A DNA stretch of 40,911 bases from Spirochaetota bacterium (lineage in GTDB: Bacteria > Spirochaetota > Spirochaetia > Treponematales > UBA12059): the NCBI GenBank assembly GCA_026398615.1, contig JAPLSN010000040.1, positions 1 through 40,911 of the forward strand. Reading direction: 5' to 3'. Below, one piece after another: positions 34,154-40,911 of the stretch; the stretch's first letter is position 1, and each line of letters begins with the position of its first letter. The notes beneath the pieces were generated by a model, which had not been told where the DNA came from, did not search any database, and was given only the letters and a program-made list of their open reading frames with translations. The translations under genes were made by a program, and so were the position numbers.

Positions 34154-34179
34154 CCCGCCATTCGGCGCGCCGGTATACT
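34150..34179 (+). promoter_or_regulatory. gltX promoter overlapping the aroH stop
   Basis: TTGACC (34150-34155), 18 bases, TATACT (34174-34179). The TGA of aroH is inside the -35 box. Leader length to gltX is about 28 bases. Confidence 0.6.
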
Positions 34180-34213
34180 TTCCTCCCTACATCCTGCATC
34201 CAGGGGTCAATCA

Positions 34214-35674
34214 ATGGAAGTACGCGTACGTTACGCCCCGTCACCGACTGGTTTCCAGCACATAGGCGGCGTGAGGACCGCGCTCTTCAATTACCTGTTC
34301 GCCCGCGCGAACGGAGGCGCGTTCATCCTCAGGCTCGAGGATACGGACAGGACCCGATACGCCGATGAGTATGTCCAGAACCTGTACGACACCTTCGACT
34401 GGCTCGGGTTCAAATGGGACGAAGGCCCGGATATCGGAGGAAAGTGCGCGCCATACGTCCAGAGCCAGCGTTTCGAGCTCTACAGGGAGCACGCGGAAAA
34501 GCTCGTCGCTATGGGGAAGGCCTACTACTGCTTCTGCGACGAGGACAGGCTCGAGCGTATACGGAAGATACAGACCGTGAACAAGATGGCGCCGGGCTAC
34601 GACCGCCACTGCCGGAGCCTGGCGCCCGACGAGATCAAGGCGAATCTCGACGCGGGGAAATCCTTCGTGATCAGGCTCAAGATCCCGCTCGAGGGGGCAA
34701 CGGCCTTCCATGACCTGCTCCTCGGCGACATTGAATGGAAGAACGAGGACGTCAGCCCGGATCCCGTGCTGCTCAAGTCGGACGGTTTCCCGACCTACCA
34801 TCTGGCCAACGTCGTGGACGACCACTTCATGCGCGTCACCCACGTCCTGAGGGCGCAGGAATGGATTCCGTCCACTCCGATGCATGTCGTCATGTACGAA
34901 GCTTTCGGCTGGATGCATCCCGAGTACTGCCATCTGCCGATGGTGATGGGCTCGGACGGCCACAAGCTTTCCAAGCGCCATGGCGCCACGAGCATGAACG
35001 AATTCCGGAACGGCGGGTACCTCAAGGAAGCCGTCATCAACTACATCGGGATGCTCGGCGCTTCCTACGAGGAAGGGAAGGACCTGTTTTCCCTCGCGGA
35101 GATGGAAATGCTGTTCAGGGTGGACAAGCTCAACAAGGCTCCCGCAGTCTTCGATTACAAGAAACTGGAATGGTTCAACGGCCAGTACATCAGGCTCAAG
35201 ACCGACGCCGAACTCTACGAGCTCATAGTGCCCTTCCTCGAGAAGGATGGGGTTGTCGGCCATGCGCCGGACGGAGCGACAAAGGCCCTGCTTTTCGGCG
35301 TCATGCCGCTCATCAAGGAGCGCTTGCGCTACCTGACCGAAGTTTCCGGGATGGTGCGTTTCTTCTTCGAGGAGCCAGCGGTGCCGCCGCTGGCGGACCT
35401 GGTGCCGAAAAAACTCGACGTCTCAAAAACGCGCGCCATCCTCGCCAGGGCTTCGGAACTCCTTGAATCCGCCGACCTGTCGAACCACGAATCCACGGAA
35501 GCTGCGTTCCGCGCCGCGGCTGACGAACTCGGCGTCAAGCTTGGGGACATGCTCATGCCCGTGCGGATGGCGGTCACCGGGACCCGCGTGAGCCCGCCGC
35601 TTTTCGAAAGCATCAGGATCCTGGGAGTGGAAAAGGCCCGCTCCCGCATCGGTTCTGCGATCGCGGCTTTCTGA
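34214..35674 (+). CDS. gltX: Glutamyl-tRNA synthetase
   Basis: A 486-residue class I synthetase charging tRNA-Glu. The ATP-binding HIGH motif appears as HIGG at 16-19 in YAPSPTGFQHIGG, and KLSKR is at 251-255. A CxCx-type zinc-binding insertion is reduced (YYCFCDEDR). The C-terminal helical anticodon-binding domain is complete to residue 486. The gene has its own promoter overlapping aroH and a strong terminator placed inside the end of the convergent cNMP-binding gene. Confidence 0.97.
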   Translation: MEVRVRYAPSPTGFQHIGGVRTALFNYLFARANGGAFILRLEDTDRTRYADEYVQNLYDTFDWLGFKWDEGPDIGGKCAPYVQSQRFELYREHAEKLVAMGKAYYCFCDEDRLERIRKIQTVNKMAPGYDRHCRSLAPDEIKANLDAGKSFVIRLKIPLEGATAFHDLLLGDIEWKNEDVSPDPVLLKSDGFPTYHLANVVDDHFMRVTHVLRAQEWIPSTPMHVVMYEAFGWMHPEYCHLPMVMGSDGHKLSKRHGATSMNEFRNGGYLKEAVINYIGMLGASYEEGKDLFSLAEMEMLFRVDKLNKAPAVFDYKKLEWFNGQYIRLKTDAELYELIVPFLEKDGVVGHAPDGATKALLFGVMPLIKERLRYLTEVSGMVRFFFEEPAVPPLADLVPKKLDVSKTRAILARASELLESADLSNHESTEAAFRAAADELGVKLGDMLMPVRMAVTGTRVSPPLFESIRILGVEKARSRIGSAIAAF

Positions 35675-35693
35675 AGCGCAGGAGGCATCGACG

Positions 35694-36209
35694 TCAGGCG
35701 CCCCCTCGGTTGCGCGGGGGCGTTTTTTTCGCGTCATCGGCAGCCGGTTGCTTTGCCTCAGCCGTCGATTTCTGCCATCCGGACCCCGACAGCATCACTT
35801 CGTCCATGTGCCTGAGCCGGCGCGAAAGGTCGCGGGCGAGATTCATGATCATGAGGGCGAATGTCCTGATCTCCAGGTGGTAGATCTCATGGATGGCATG
35901 GTTGGAGATCGTCGCGACCCTTGTATGAACAAGCGCTTTTACAGTGGCTGCGGACGGCATGACATCGAGCAGTTCCATCTCGCCGAAAGCGTCGCCTTCG
36001 GCGAACTCGACGAGGCGGATGCCGAGCCGGGAGACTTCCACGCGGCCTTCCAGGATGAACTGGATGCGATCATTGGATTCGCCTTCCCTCATGATCGTTT
36101 CGCCCTCATCGAAGGACGCGTACTCGAGGAGGGGCTTGATGCGTTCGATTTCCTCGGGGAGCATCCCGCCGAAAAGGGAATATTTCTGGAGGGCTGCGCT
36201 ATCGACCAT
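35694..36209 (-). CDS. Single cyclic-nucleotide-binding domain protein
   Basis: A 171-residue protein with one CRP-type cNMP-binding domain (about 8-125): LFGGMLPEEIERI, FDEGETIMREGESNDRIQFILEGRVEV, and the ligand-pocket strand GDAFGEMELLDVMPSAATVKAL. In CRP the pocket is GExALxxxxPRxAT; here E is kept but R is replaced (PSAAT), so nucleotide binding is doubtful. There is no DNA-binding domain; the C-terminus is a helix (LARDLSRRLRHMDEVM) and a Lys/Pro-rich tail. Its ATG overlaps the stop of the membrane protein upstream (TGATG), so both are made together and may interact. The last codons coincide with the gltX terminator. Confidence 0.85.
   Translation of the reverse strand: MVDSAALQKYSLFGGMLPEEIERIKPLLEYASFDEGETIMREGESNDRIQFILEGRVEVSRLGIRLVEFAEGDAFGEMELLDVMPSAATVKALVHTRVATISNHAIHEIYHLEIRTFALMIMNLARDLSRRLRHMDEVMLSGSGWQKSTAEAKQPAADDAKKTPPRNRGGA
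35698..35729 (+). terminator. gltX intrinsic terminator, inside the convergent gene
   Basis: CGCCCCC (35699-35705) pairs with GGGGGCG (35716-35722), then seven T (35723-35729). The hairpin overlaps the final codons of the cNMP-binding gene on the other strand. Confidence 0.9.
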
Positions 36210-37996
36210 CAGGGGGCATCCCTGAGCAGGCGATCGATGTCGAGCTTCCATCGTCCGTCGCGCCAGGCAGCGGCACGCTCGAGAGGCCCCGAGAAGACGG
36301 AGTGCAAATCCATGAATTCGAGCTCGATGAGTTCCCTCCCCGTCATGGATACGTCGACTTTGTCAAATTGGAGCTTGAGTCCGAGATTCTCGCCGAGGCC
36401 TTCCTTCGCTTCGAACATCCATGGGTTTTCGCCGTACAGCGGCTTGCCGTCGGTCCCGAGCAGCTGGATGCGAACAGGTGCCGCACCGGGATTCTTCACA
36501 TACAGCGCTCCTTCGCCGCCGAGCAGCTCCGGAACGATTTCCATGAGCCAGGATCCGGACTTCCTCCAGACGGCGGCCTTCGCCATCGGGTGAAGGCGCC
36601 GCGATCCGCCCTGCATGACGATCTCGACGCGTTGCGCGGCCGATACCTGGAGGGGTCCGCTCGCCCCGACGTTGAGCCATTTCCCGCTTGGATCGCCGGC
36701 TCCCTCGAGCGCGCCGAAACTCCACGACGTATCATGGAGCGCCGAACCGTCCGGCTCGAGGACGCGGAATGTGACCGGGTTCCTTGTCAGGTTGCGCACG
36801 TACAACCTGCCTGTCCCGCCCATCCCAGTGGACGGTGGCGGCGGCGTTCGCTCGATCGCCAACAGCCATTCCGAGCCGTCCCAGCGCGGATACCGTTCTT
36901 CTCCGTTCCGGAGCACCAGCCCCTCAGAGGCGATACGCAGGACGGCAAGGTCGGCGCCACGCGTGGCCTTGAACGCGGCATCCCCGATGACGAGCTCGAT
37001 ATCCTTGCCAGTTTCGTTCCCTTCGAAATCCCAGGAATTTTCGCCGATGACGATCCTGAACGCTTCGCTTGCCGGGTTCATGTCGATCGCACCGGTCCTG
37101 GAAGCGTCGAATATGCCGCCTTCCTCGAACAACCCTCTCGTGGCGAAAAAAACTCCCGCTGAAAACGACAGGACGGCGAACAAGGCCAGCAGGACCGCAC
37201 GGCTGCCGTGCTTTCCCAGCCGGGAACTGGCGGTTCGCCCCTGGGATCGTACGAGGATACTGTCCGGATCGTCCAGCACATCGTTCCCCTGCAGGACGAA
37301 TCCGCCCGAATCGTTTCGCGCTGTCCCGAATACCTGTACTTCATCGCCGGGTAACAGCGCGATCTCCCTGACGCGGATCTGGGTCGTTTTCCTTTCATCA
37401 TGACCGTCGATTCCGAGAGCGTCTCTGGCGAGCCGTCCCAGCACCGGCAGCTTCGACCGGAGCGTGCCCATGCTGAAAACCCGTTCGGTCCAGCCGGACG
37501 AATCGATGATCCCGGGACCGGACAGTCGCGCGATACCCGTGTCATCGCGCACGGAGATGCCGCTCCAGTATGAATCCACGGTTACCGTCGGGCCGGGTCC
37601 CTTTCCCAATCCTTCGAGGATCTCCGCTTCGATGCGGTAGGCCAGGCTATCCCTTCCGGACAACGGAGCGGCCTTGACGGGATCGCCCGATACTATTCCT
37701 GCGATCGACGCATGGAGTGAAACGCCTCGCATGATTCCGTTCCCGGAGAGCGCCGATTCGATATCCTGGATGGAATACCGTTCATGGCCGCTGAACTCTC
37801 TCAGGTCCGAAAGCCTTTTCCTGTACCGGGTTTTCCCGTACGCCACGACCGCTTCGATGCCGAGATGGGCCGCTGCCGCGATGAGGAGGATGGCCGGGAT
37901 CCAGGACGCGTCGTCCCCGGATCCGAGAATAAAGAAGCCAAGGGCCAAGGCGGCAGCGGCGGCGTTCACCAGCTTGAAGACATTCCTGAGCCTCAT
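36209..37996 (-). CDS. Membrane protein with GIDE/BAM-like domain and two tandem ~100-residue repeats
   Basis: A 595-residue protein of unknown function. Two N-terminal membrane helices lie at about 7-27 and 31-53 and another at about 266-286. Between them, residues 100-250 resemble the GIDE/BAM domain of MULAN-like proteins: DPVKAAPLSGRDSLAYRIE, SVRDDTGIARL, and IALLPGDEVQVFGTA. There is no RING finger. After the third helix come repeats of about 100 residues, 397-487 and 497-587, sharing LYV(R/K)N, PV, DG, W-F-A-EG-G, VS, A-AAWR-G-W-L-I; a degenerate earlier copy may cover about 312-381. The start ATG 37996 has GGGAGG 6 bases upstream. TGATG overlap with the cNMP-binding gene follows. Assignment to the GIDE family is by pattern only. 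Confidence 0.8.
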   Translation of the reverse strand: MRLRNVFKLVNAAAAALALGFFILGSGDDASWIPAILLIAAAAHLGIEAVVAYGKTRYRKRLSDLREFSGHERYSIQDIESALSGNGIMRGVSLHASIAGIVSGDPVKAAPLSGRDSLAYRIEAEILEGLGKGPGPTVTVDSYWSGISVRDDTGIARLSGPGIIDSSGWTERVFSMGTLRSKLPVLGRLARDALGIDGHDERKTTQIRVREIALLPGDEVQVFGTARNDSGGFVLQGNDVLDDPDSILVRSQGRTASSRLGKHGSRAVLLALFAVLSFSAGVFFATRGLFEEGGIFDASRTGAIDMNPASEAFRIVIGENSWDFEGNETGKDIELVIGDAAFKATRGADLAVLRIASEGLVLRNGEERYPRWDGSEWLLAIERTPPPPSTGMGGTGRLYVRNLTRNPVTFRVLEPDGSALHDTSWSFGALEGAGDPSGKWLNVGASGPLQVSAAQRVEIVMQGGSRRLHPMAKAAVWRKSGSWLMEIVPELLGGEGALYVKNPGAAPVRIQLLGTDGKPLYGENPWMFEAKEGLGENLGLKLQFDKVDVSMTGRELIELEFMDLHSVFSGPLERAAAWRDGRWKLDIDRLLRDAP

Positions 37997-38025
37997 GCCA
38001 CCTCCCTGTCTGCACTTCACATGTT

Positions 38026-38055
38026 ATTATATTGATCAAATCATGAGAAAAACAA
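38026..38055 (-). promoter_or_regulatory. Promoter of the GIDE-like/cNMP gene pair
   Basis: On the minus strand TTGTTT (38050-38055), 18 bases, and a perfect TATAAT (38026-38031). A leader of about 25 bases with a strong Shine-Dalgarno follows. Confidence 0.65.
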
Positions 38056-38072
38056 CACCAAACCTTCAGGAC

Positions 38073-38522
38073 TCAGGTACCGCAACAGTTCCGCTTCCAG
38101 ACCGCTCCCAGCAGGAAAAGCGTCATGAGTGGATCAGTCGAGATCCAGAGCACGCCGGATCCCGACCCGCCGCCGGCCAGGGTCAGGCAGTAGTCGAAGG
38201 CGAATATGACCGCGCAGTCGAAGATGCTGCCCGCGATGAGACGCTTCGTATAGCGGATGAAGATGAAATTGACGAAAACGACGGCACTTGCGACGGCGCA
38301 GGCCGACGGACAGGCGGAACGTCCGGCTTCTATCTTGAAGGGAATCCCGATGATGGGAACGCCCGCGGGCCACGATGCCGATGATGGCGCAGATGTCCCA
38401 CTCGCAGGGACGGTCGCGGTCCGGAGGTAGGGGTTGAGGTACCCCGGATCCTCCCCGGGCATGTCGCGGAAAACCCCGACCGTGGATTCGATGAGCGGCT
38501 CGATGCGCGCGATATCCATCAT
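38073..38522 (-). pseudogene. Chimeric remnant: CheX-like N-terminus joined to a membrane-protein-like C-terminus
   Basis: The open frame is 149 residues. Its start resembles CheX, the CheY-P phosphatase: IARIEPLIESTVGVFRDM. The next CheX-like motif, WDICAIIGIVARG, occurs in the -1 shifted frame (around 38380-38420), with strongly coding third positions there, and the main frame resumes with VPIIGIPFKIEAG. The remaining C-terminus does not look like CheX but has three hydrophobic segments (VVFVNFIFI, LIAGSIFDCAVIFAF, LMTLFLLGAV) with GC-rich third positions. A good Shine-Dalgarno (GGAGG) is kept at the start. It overlaps the cheY remnant by 4 bases. The simplest reading is frameshifts plus a deletion fusing two genes; a misread pair of bases in the assembly is the alternative. 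Confidence 0.5.
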
Positions 38523-38665
38523 TCCTCCAGGTAACGGTATTCGATGATCCTGAAGGCTTCGGCCCCGTCGGCGGCTTCCAGGTAGGCTGCATCGGCGTAT
38601 TTCGGTTCCTTGACGAGCGCGTTCTTGATGATGTTCCGCATGATTCGGGAGTCATCGACAACCAG
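38519..38665 (-). pseudogene. Truncated CheY-like receiver remnant
   Basis: About 48 codons encode the first two-fifths of a chemotaxis response regulator: LVVDDSRIMRNIIKNAL with the acidic pair, then YLEAADGAEAFRII. It stops before the phospho-acceptor aspartate region and so cannot be phosphorylated. No ATG, GTG or TTG starts this frame near the motif; the only nearby ATG (minus strand, about 38682) is in another frame. The end overlaps the cheX-like remnant as ATGA, suggesting the two came from an intact cheY-cheX operon. Confidence 0.7.
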
Positions 38666-38776
38666 TATTGTAACTTCAGCATAACAGATACCGATTTCTG
38701 GGGCAAGCCTCGAGCGGGCCGCGCCCGCATCAGTGCATCCGCGTACCGAGGCTAGTTCCCCGCGGAACCTTTCCGG

Positions 38777-38782
38777 TATACT
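38777..38782 (+). promoter_or_regulatory. Possible glyS -10 element
   Basis: TATACT stands alone; no convincing -35 box is 16-18 bases upstream. The leader of about 90 bases to glyS contains a small CCTCC/GGAGG hairpin (38842-38858) and then AAGGAG at the normal place. Confidence 0.3.
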
Positions 38783-38878
38783 CCCAGCGTGTCGGGAGCA
38801 TCTTTCCAGCGGAAGCGAGTTCCCGGCGACACCCCACCGAGCCTCCACGCCACGGAGGTACCGTCAAGGAGACCCAAG

Positions 38879-40237
38879 ATGGCAGACAACGACGAAACTC
38901 TAACCATGGATAAGGTCGTATCGCTCGCAAAAAGGCGCGGCTTCGTTTTCCAGTCCTCCGAGATCTACGGCGGGCAATCCGGGGCTTGGGACTATGGTCC
39001 GCTCGGGATCGAGCTCAAGAACCGCATTCAGCGGTTCTGGTGGAAGGAAATGACCCAGCTCCACGACGACATCGTCGGGCTTGACGCGGCCATACTCATG
39101 CATCCCATGGTCTGGGAAGCCTCCGGCCATGTCGCCAATTTCACCGATCCCCTCGTGGACTGCAAAAAATGCAAGCAACGTTTCCGCGCCGACCTGATGC
39201 CCGAGGACAAGCTCGCCAGGAAGGAATGTCCAGAATGCGGCGGCGAACTGACCGACACGCGCAAGTTCAACCTCATGTTCAAGACCAACATCGGCCCGGT
39301 GGACGACGGCTCGGGGTTGATCTACCTGCGGCCCGAGACCGCCCAGGGCATCTACGTCAACTACAAGAACATCGTGCAGTCCAACCGGATGAAGATTCCA
39401 TTCGGGATCGCCCAGGTCGGGAAAGCCTTCCGCAACGAGATCGTGACCAAGAACTTCATCTTCCGCACCTGCGAATTCGAACAGATGGAAATGCAGTACT
39501 TCGTCAAGCCGGGCGACGACGTGAAATTCTTCGACTACTGGCGCGAGCAGCGTTGGGCGTACTACCAGAAGCTCGGCGTTCGCATGGAACGCTTGCGCTG
39601 GCACCAGCACGGCCCCGGTGAGCTCGCGCATTATGCGAAGGATGCGTACGACATCGAGTACGAATTCCCCATGGGCTGGAAGGAGCTCGAGGGCGTCCAC
39701 AACCGCTCGGATTACGACCTTACCCAGCACCAGAAGTTTTCCGGCAAGGACCTCCAGTACATCGACCAGGAAAACAACAACGAGCGATTCGTGCCGTACA
39801 TCATAGAGACGAGCGCGGGACTAACGCGCCAGCTTCTCATGCTGCTCTGCGATGCATACGAAGACCAGAAGGTCGCGGACAAGGGGAACGACGACGACTG
39901 GCGCACCGTGCTCCATTTCCATCCCGAGCTGGCACCGGTCACGGTCGCGGTGCTTCCCCTCATGAAGAAGGACGGGTTGGCTGAACTTGCACGGGAAATC
40001 CGGGGCAACCTCAAGGAAGACTACGCAACCGACTATGACCAGTCGGGTGCCATCGGCCGCCGCTACCGACGGCAGGACGAGGCGGGGACGCCGTACTGCG
40101 TCACCATCGATTACCAGACGAAGGAAGACGGCACCGTCACCGTCCGCGACCGCGACAGCATGGAACAGGTCCGGGTCAACAAGGATGAACTCCAGGAGCA
40201 CCTGAGGAGCAGGATCAGGAATTACGGAAGGAAATAG
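38879..40237 (+). CDS. glyS: Glycyl-tRNA synthetase, homodimeric (eukaryotic-type)
   Basis: A 452-residue class II synthetase that charges tRNA-Gly. It is the single-chain alpha2 type, not the alpha2beta2 GlyQ/GlyS type. Features include SSEIYGGQSGAWDYGPLG near the N-terminus, a zinc-knuckle-like insertion with CKKCKQRF and CPECGGEL, LIYLRPETAQGIYVNYKN (motif 2 region), FRNEI, and ETSAGLTRQLLMLL (motif 3 region). The C-terminal anticodon-binding domain begins near residue 340 (APVTVAVLPL). AAGGAG is 8 bases before ATG 38879, which fixes the start over an upstream in-frame GTG. It is the enzyme that would supply glycyl-tRNA both to ribosomes and to the FemX-like enzyme. Confidence 0.97.
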   Translation: MADNDETLTMDKVVSLAKRRGFVFQSSEIYGGQSGAWDYGPLGIELKNRIQRFWWKEMTQLHDDIVGLDAAILMHPMVWEASGHVANFTDPLVDCKKCKQRFRADLMPEDKLARKECPECGGELTDTRKFNLMFKTNIGPVDDGSGLIYLRPETAQGIYVNYKNIVQSNRMKIPFGIAQVGKAFRNEIVTKNFIFRTCEFEQMEMQYFVKPGDDVKFFDYWREQRWAYYQKLGVRMERLRWHQHGPGELAHYAKDAYDIEYEFPMGWKELEGVHNRSDYDLTQHQKFSGKDLQYIDQENNNERFVPYIIETSAGLTRQLLMLLCDAYEDQKVADKGNDDDWRTVLHFHPELAPVTVAVLPLMKKDGLAELAREIRGNLKEDYATDYDQSGAIGRRYRRQDEAGTPYCVTIDYQTKEDGTVTVRDRDSMEQVRVNKDELQEHLRSRIRNYGRK

Positions 40238-40757
40238 GCAGAGGAACGCGTTCAAAACCATGTTGGTGTCCGGATGTGCCGGGCAGCATCACAGACGAAG
40301 GCTTACGCTCCCGGACGTCAGCCTTCGCAACATGAGATCCTCCCCAACGTACATTGATGTCCGGGCACCCGCATGAGCGCCGGTAAATCGCTTGCGTTGG
40401 CAGGACGATATCGTCGTCCGACACGTTTCCCGCGAGCTTCGCGATCAGACTCATGACCGAAGGCCGCCCCGCGAGTTCGGTGGGCGCGCGCACAGTGCTC
40501 AGGGGTGGATCGATCATCCCGGCGTAGTGCTGGTCGGCGAAACCAACGACCGATACTTCCGCCGGCATGTCGATGCCCAGAGCGTGGAGCGCAAGGATGG
40601 CGCCGTAGGCCGAGTCATCGTCCGCCGCGAACACGGCGTCGGAATCCCTGCCCTGCGCGGTCCAGGTCGAGCGTCGCCCGTTCCACACGGGATGAACCGA
40701 AAATGGGGTCATCACATGCTGCGATGATAATGGCAAGCCACTGAGGGAAACTTCCAC
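40215..40757 (-). pseudogene. Fragment of a LacI-type ligand-binding domain
   Basis: The 180-codon frame holds only the last part of a LacI/periplasmic-binding-like sensor: DAVFAADDDSAYGAILALHALGIDMPAEVSVVGFADQ, then DPPLSTVRAPTELAGR and the ending YRRSCGCP. The first 37 residues do not match the family, and the usual DNA-binding and first ligand lobes are missing from the frame and not seen upstream up to 40911. The C-terminus runs about 50 residues beyond the normal end and overlaps glyS by 23 bases on the opposite strand. An intact gene would need about 340 residues. A frameshift is the alternative to a deletion. Confidence 0.6.
40296..40327. repeat. Inverted repeat downstream of glyS
   Basis: CGAAGGCT (40296-40303) pairs with AGCCTTCG (40320-40327) across a 16-base loop. 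There is no T tract after it on the plus strand, so it is at best a weak terminator or RNA-stabilising hairpin for glyS. Confidence 0.4.
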
Positions 40758-40911
40758 AGTTGGGTACTATCCTGCTGATATGAAGTGACCTGTCAACAGG
40801 GATTTTTAACTTTCTCATATTTTGTTCCTGGCAAAGCAGTTCGAGCAAAGGCCGAAGAAGCTTTCGACGACGGTTGATCACTCTGATATTCGTGGATCGA
40901 ACCCGAAGGTC
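40758..40911. other. Unassigned end of the window, lower GC
   Basis: No gene is supported here. The stretch is richer in A and T than the rest (around 40800-40830) and continues upstream of the LacI-type fragment, where the missing part of that gene should be. Short frames on the minus strand show no recognisable domain. Confidence 0.3.

Noticed and set aside
34150-34213. T-box riboswitch before gltX
   Set aside because: The leader is about 28 bases, far too short, and no T-box core is present.
38783-38878. T-box or other riboswitch in the glyS leader
   Set aside because: Only a 5-pair hairpin is visible; there is no T-box sequence or terminator/antiterminator pair.

Overview
The window is a dense, GC-rich stretch of bacterial chromosome, most likely from a free-living or host-associated spirochaete of the Treponema/Spirochaeta side. 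This is inferred from gene content, not from a marker gene: a FemX-like aminoacyltransferase, an eukaryotic-type homodimeric glycyl-tRNA synthetase, a spirochaete-style lipoprotein next to secA, thiBPQ thiamine uptake without biosynthesis genes, and rpmF-acpP-rnc together. Almost every base is coding. Neighbouring genes often overlap by 4 bases (ATGA) and convergent genes end 3 to 20 bases apart. No phage, insertion sequence or CRISPR array was seen.

Layout. 1-2642: end of metG, then a FemX-like gene. 2646-4036 (minus): AMMECR1 and Memo proteins. 4107-5462: an orphan NtrC-type response regulator. 5480-9271 (minus): thiB-thiP-thiQ behind a TPP riboswitch. 9288-13524 (minus): an NFACT/RqcH-like protein and secA. 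13637-17421 (plus): lipoprotein, NAD(P)H-hydrate repair enzyme, membrane protein, Nudix hydrolase. 17503-24650 (minus): the protein-quality operon tig-clpP-clpX-lon followed by xseA-xseB. 24778-25455 (minus): five tRNA genes in two transcription units, each with a promoter and a strong terminator. 25548-28669 (minus): lnt, an unknown protein and the radical SAM partner of AMMECR1/Memo. 28785-30597 (plus): coaD, rpmF, acpP, rnc. 30601-31962 (minus): cca, matching the absence of CCA ends on all five tRNA genes. 32077-35674: thiN, HIT protein, small membrane protein, aroH, gltX. 35694-37996 (minus): a two-gene cassette of a GIDE-like repeat membrane protein and a cyclic-nucleotide-binding protein. 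38073-38665 (minus): broken cheY and cheX remnants. 38879-40237: glyS. 40215-40911: a LacI-type sensor-domain remnant and unassigned DNA.

Themes. (1) Thiamine is apparently salvaged: riboswitch-controlled uptake (ThiBPQ) plus ThiN, with no biosynthesis genes here. (2) Seven genes have a sigma70-like promoter whose -10 box ends 6-8 bases before the start codon, predicting leaderless mRNAs; several -35 boxes also contain the upstream gene's TGA stop. (3) The three parts of the poorly understood AmmeMemoRadiSam system are all present but split over 22 kb. (4) The most novel locus is the 36209-37996 membrane protein with a GIDE-like domain and tandem ~100-residue outer repeats, translationally coupled to a lone cNMP-binding domain. 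(5) A tRNA-Gly gene with C at T-loop position 55 coexists with a FemX-like peptidoglycan aminoacyltransferase.
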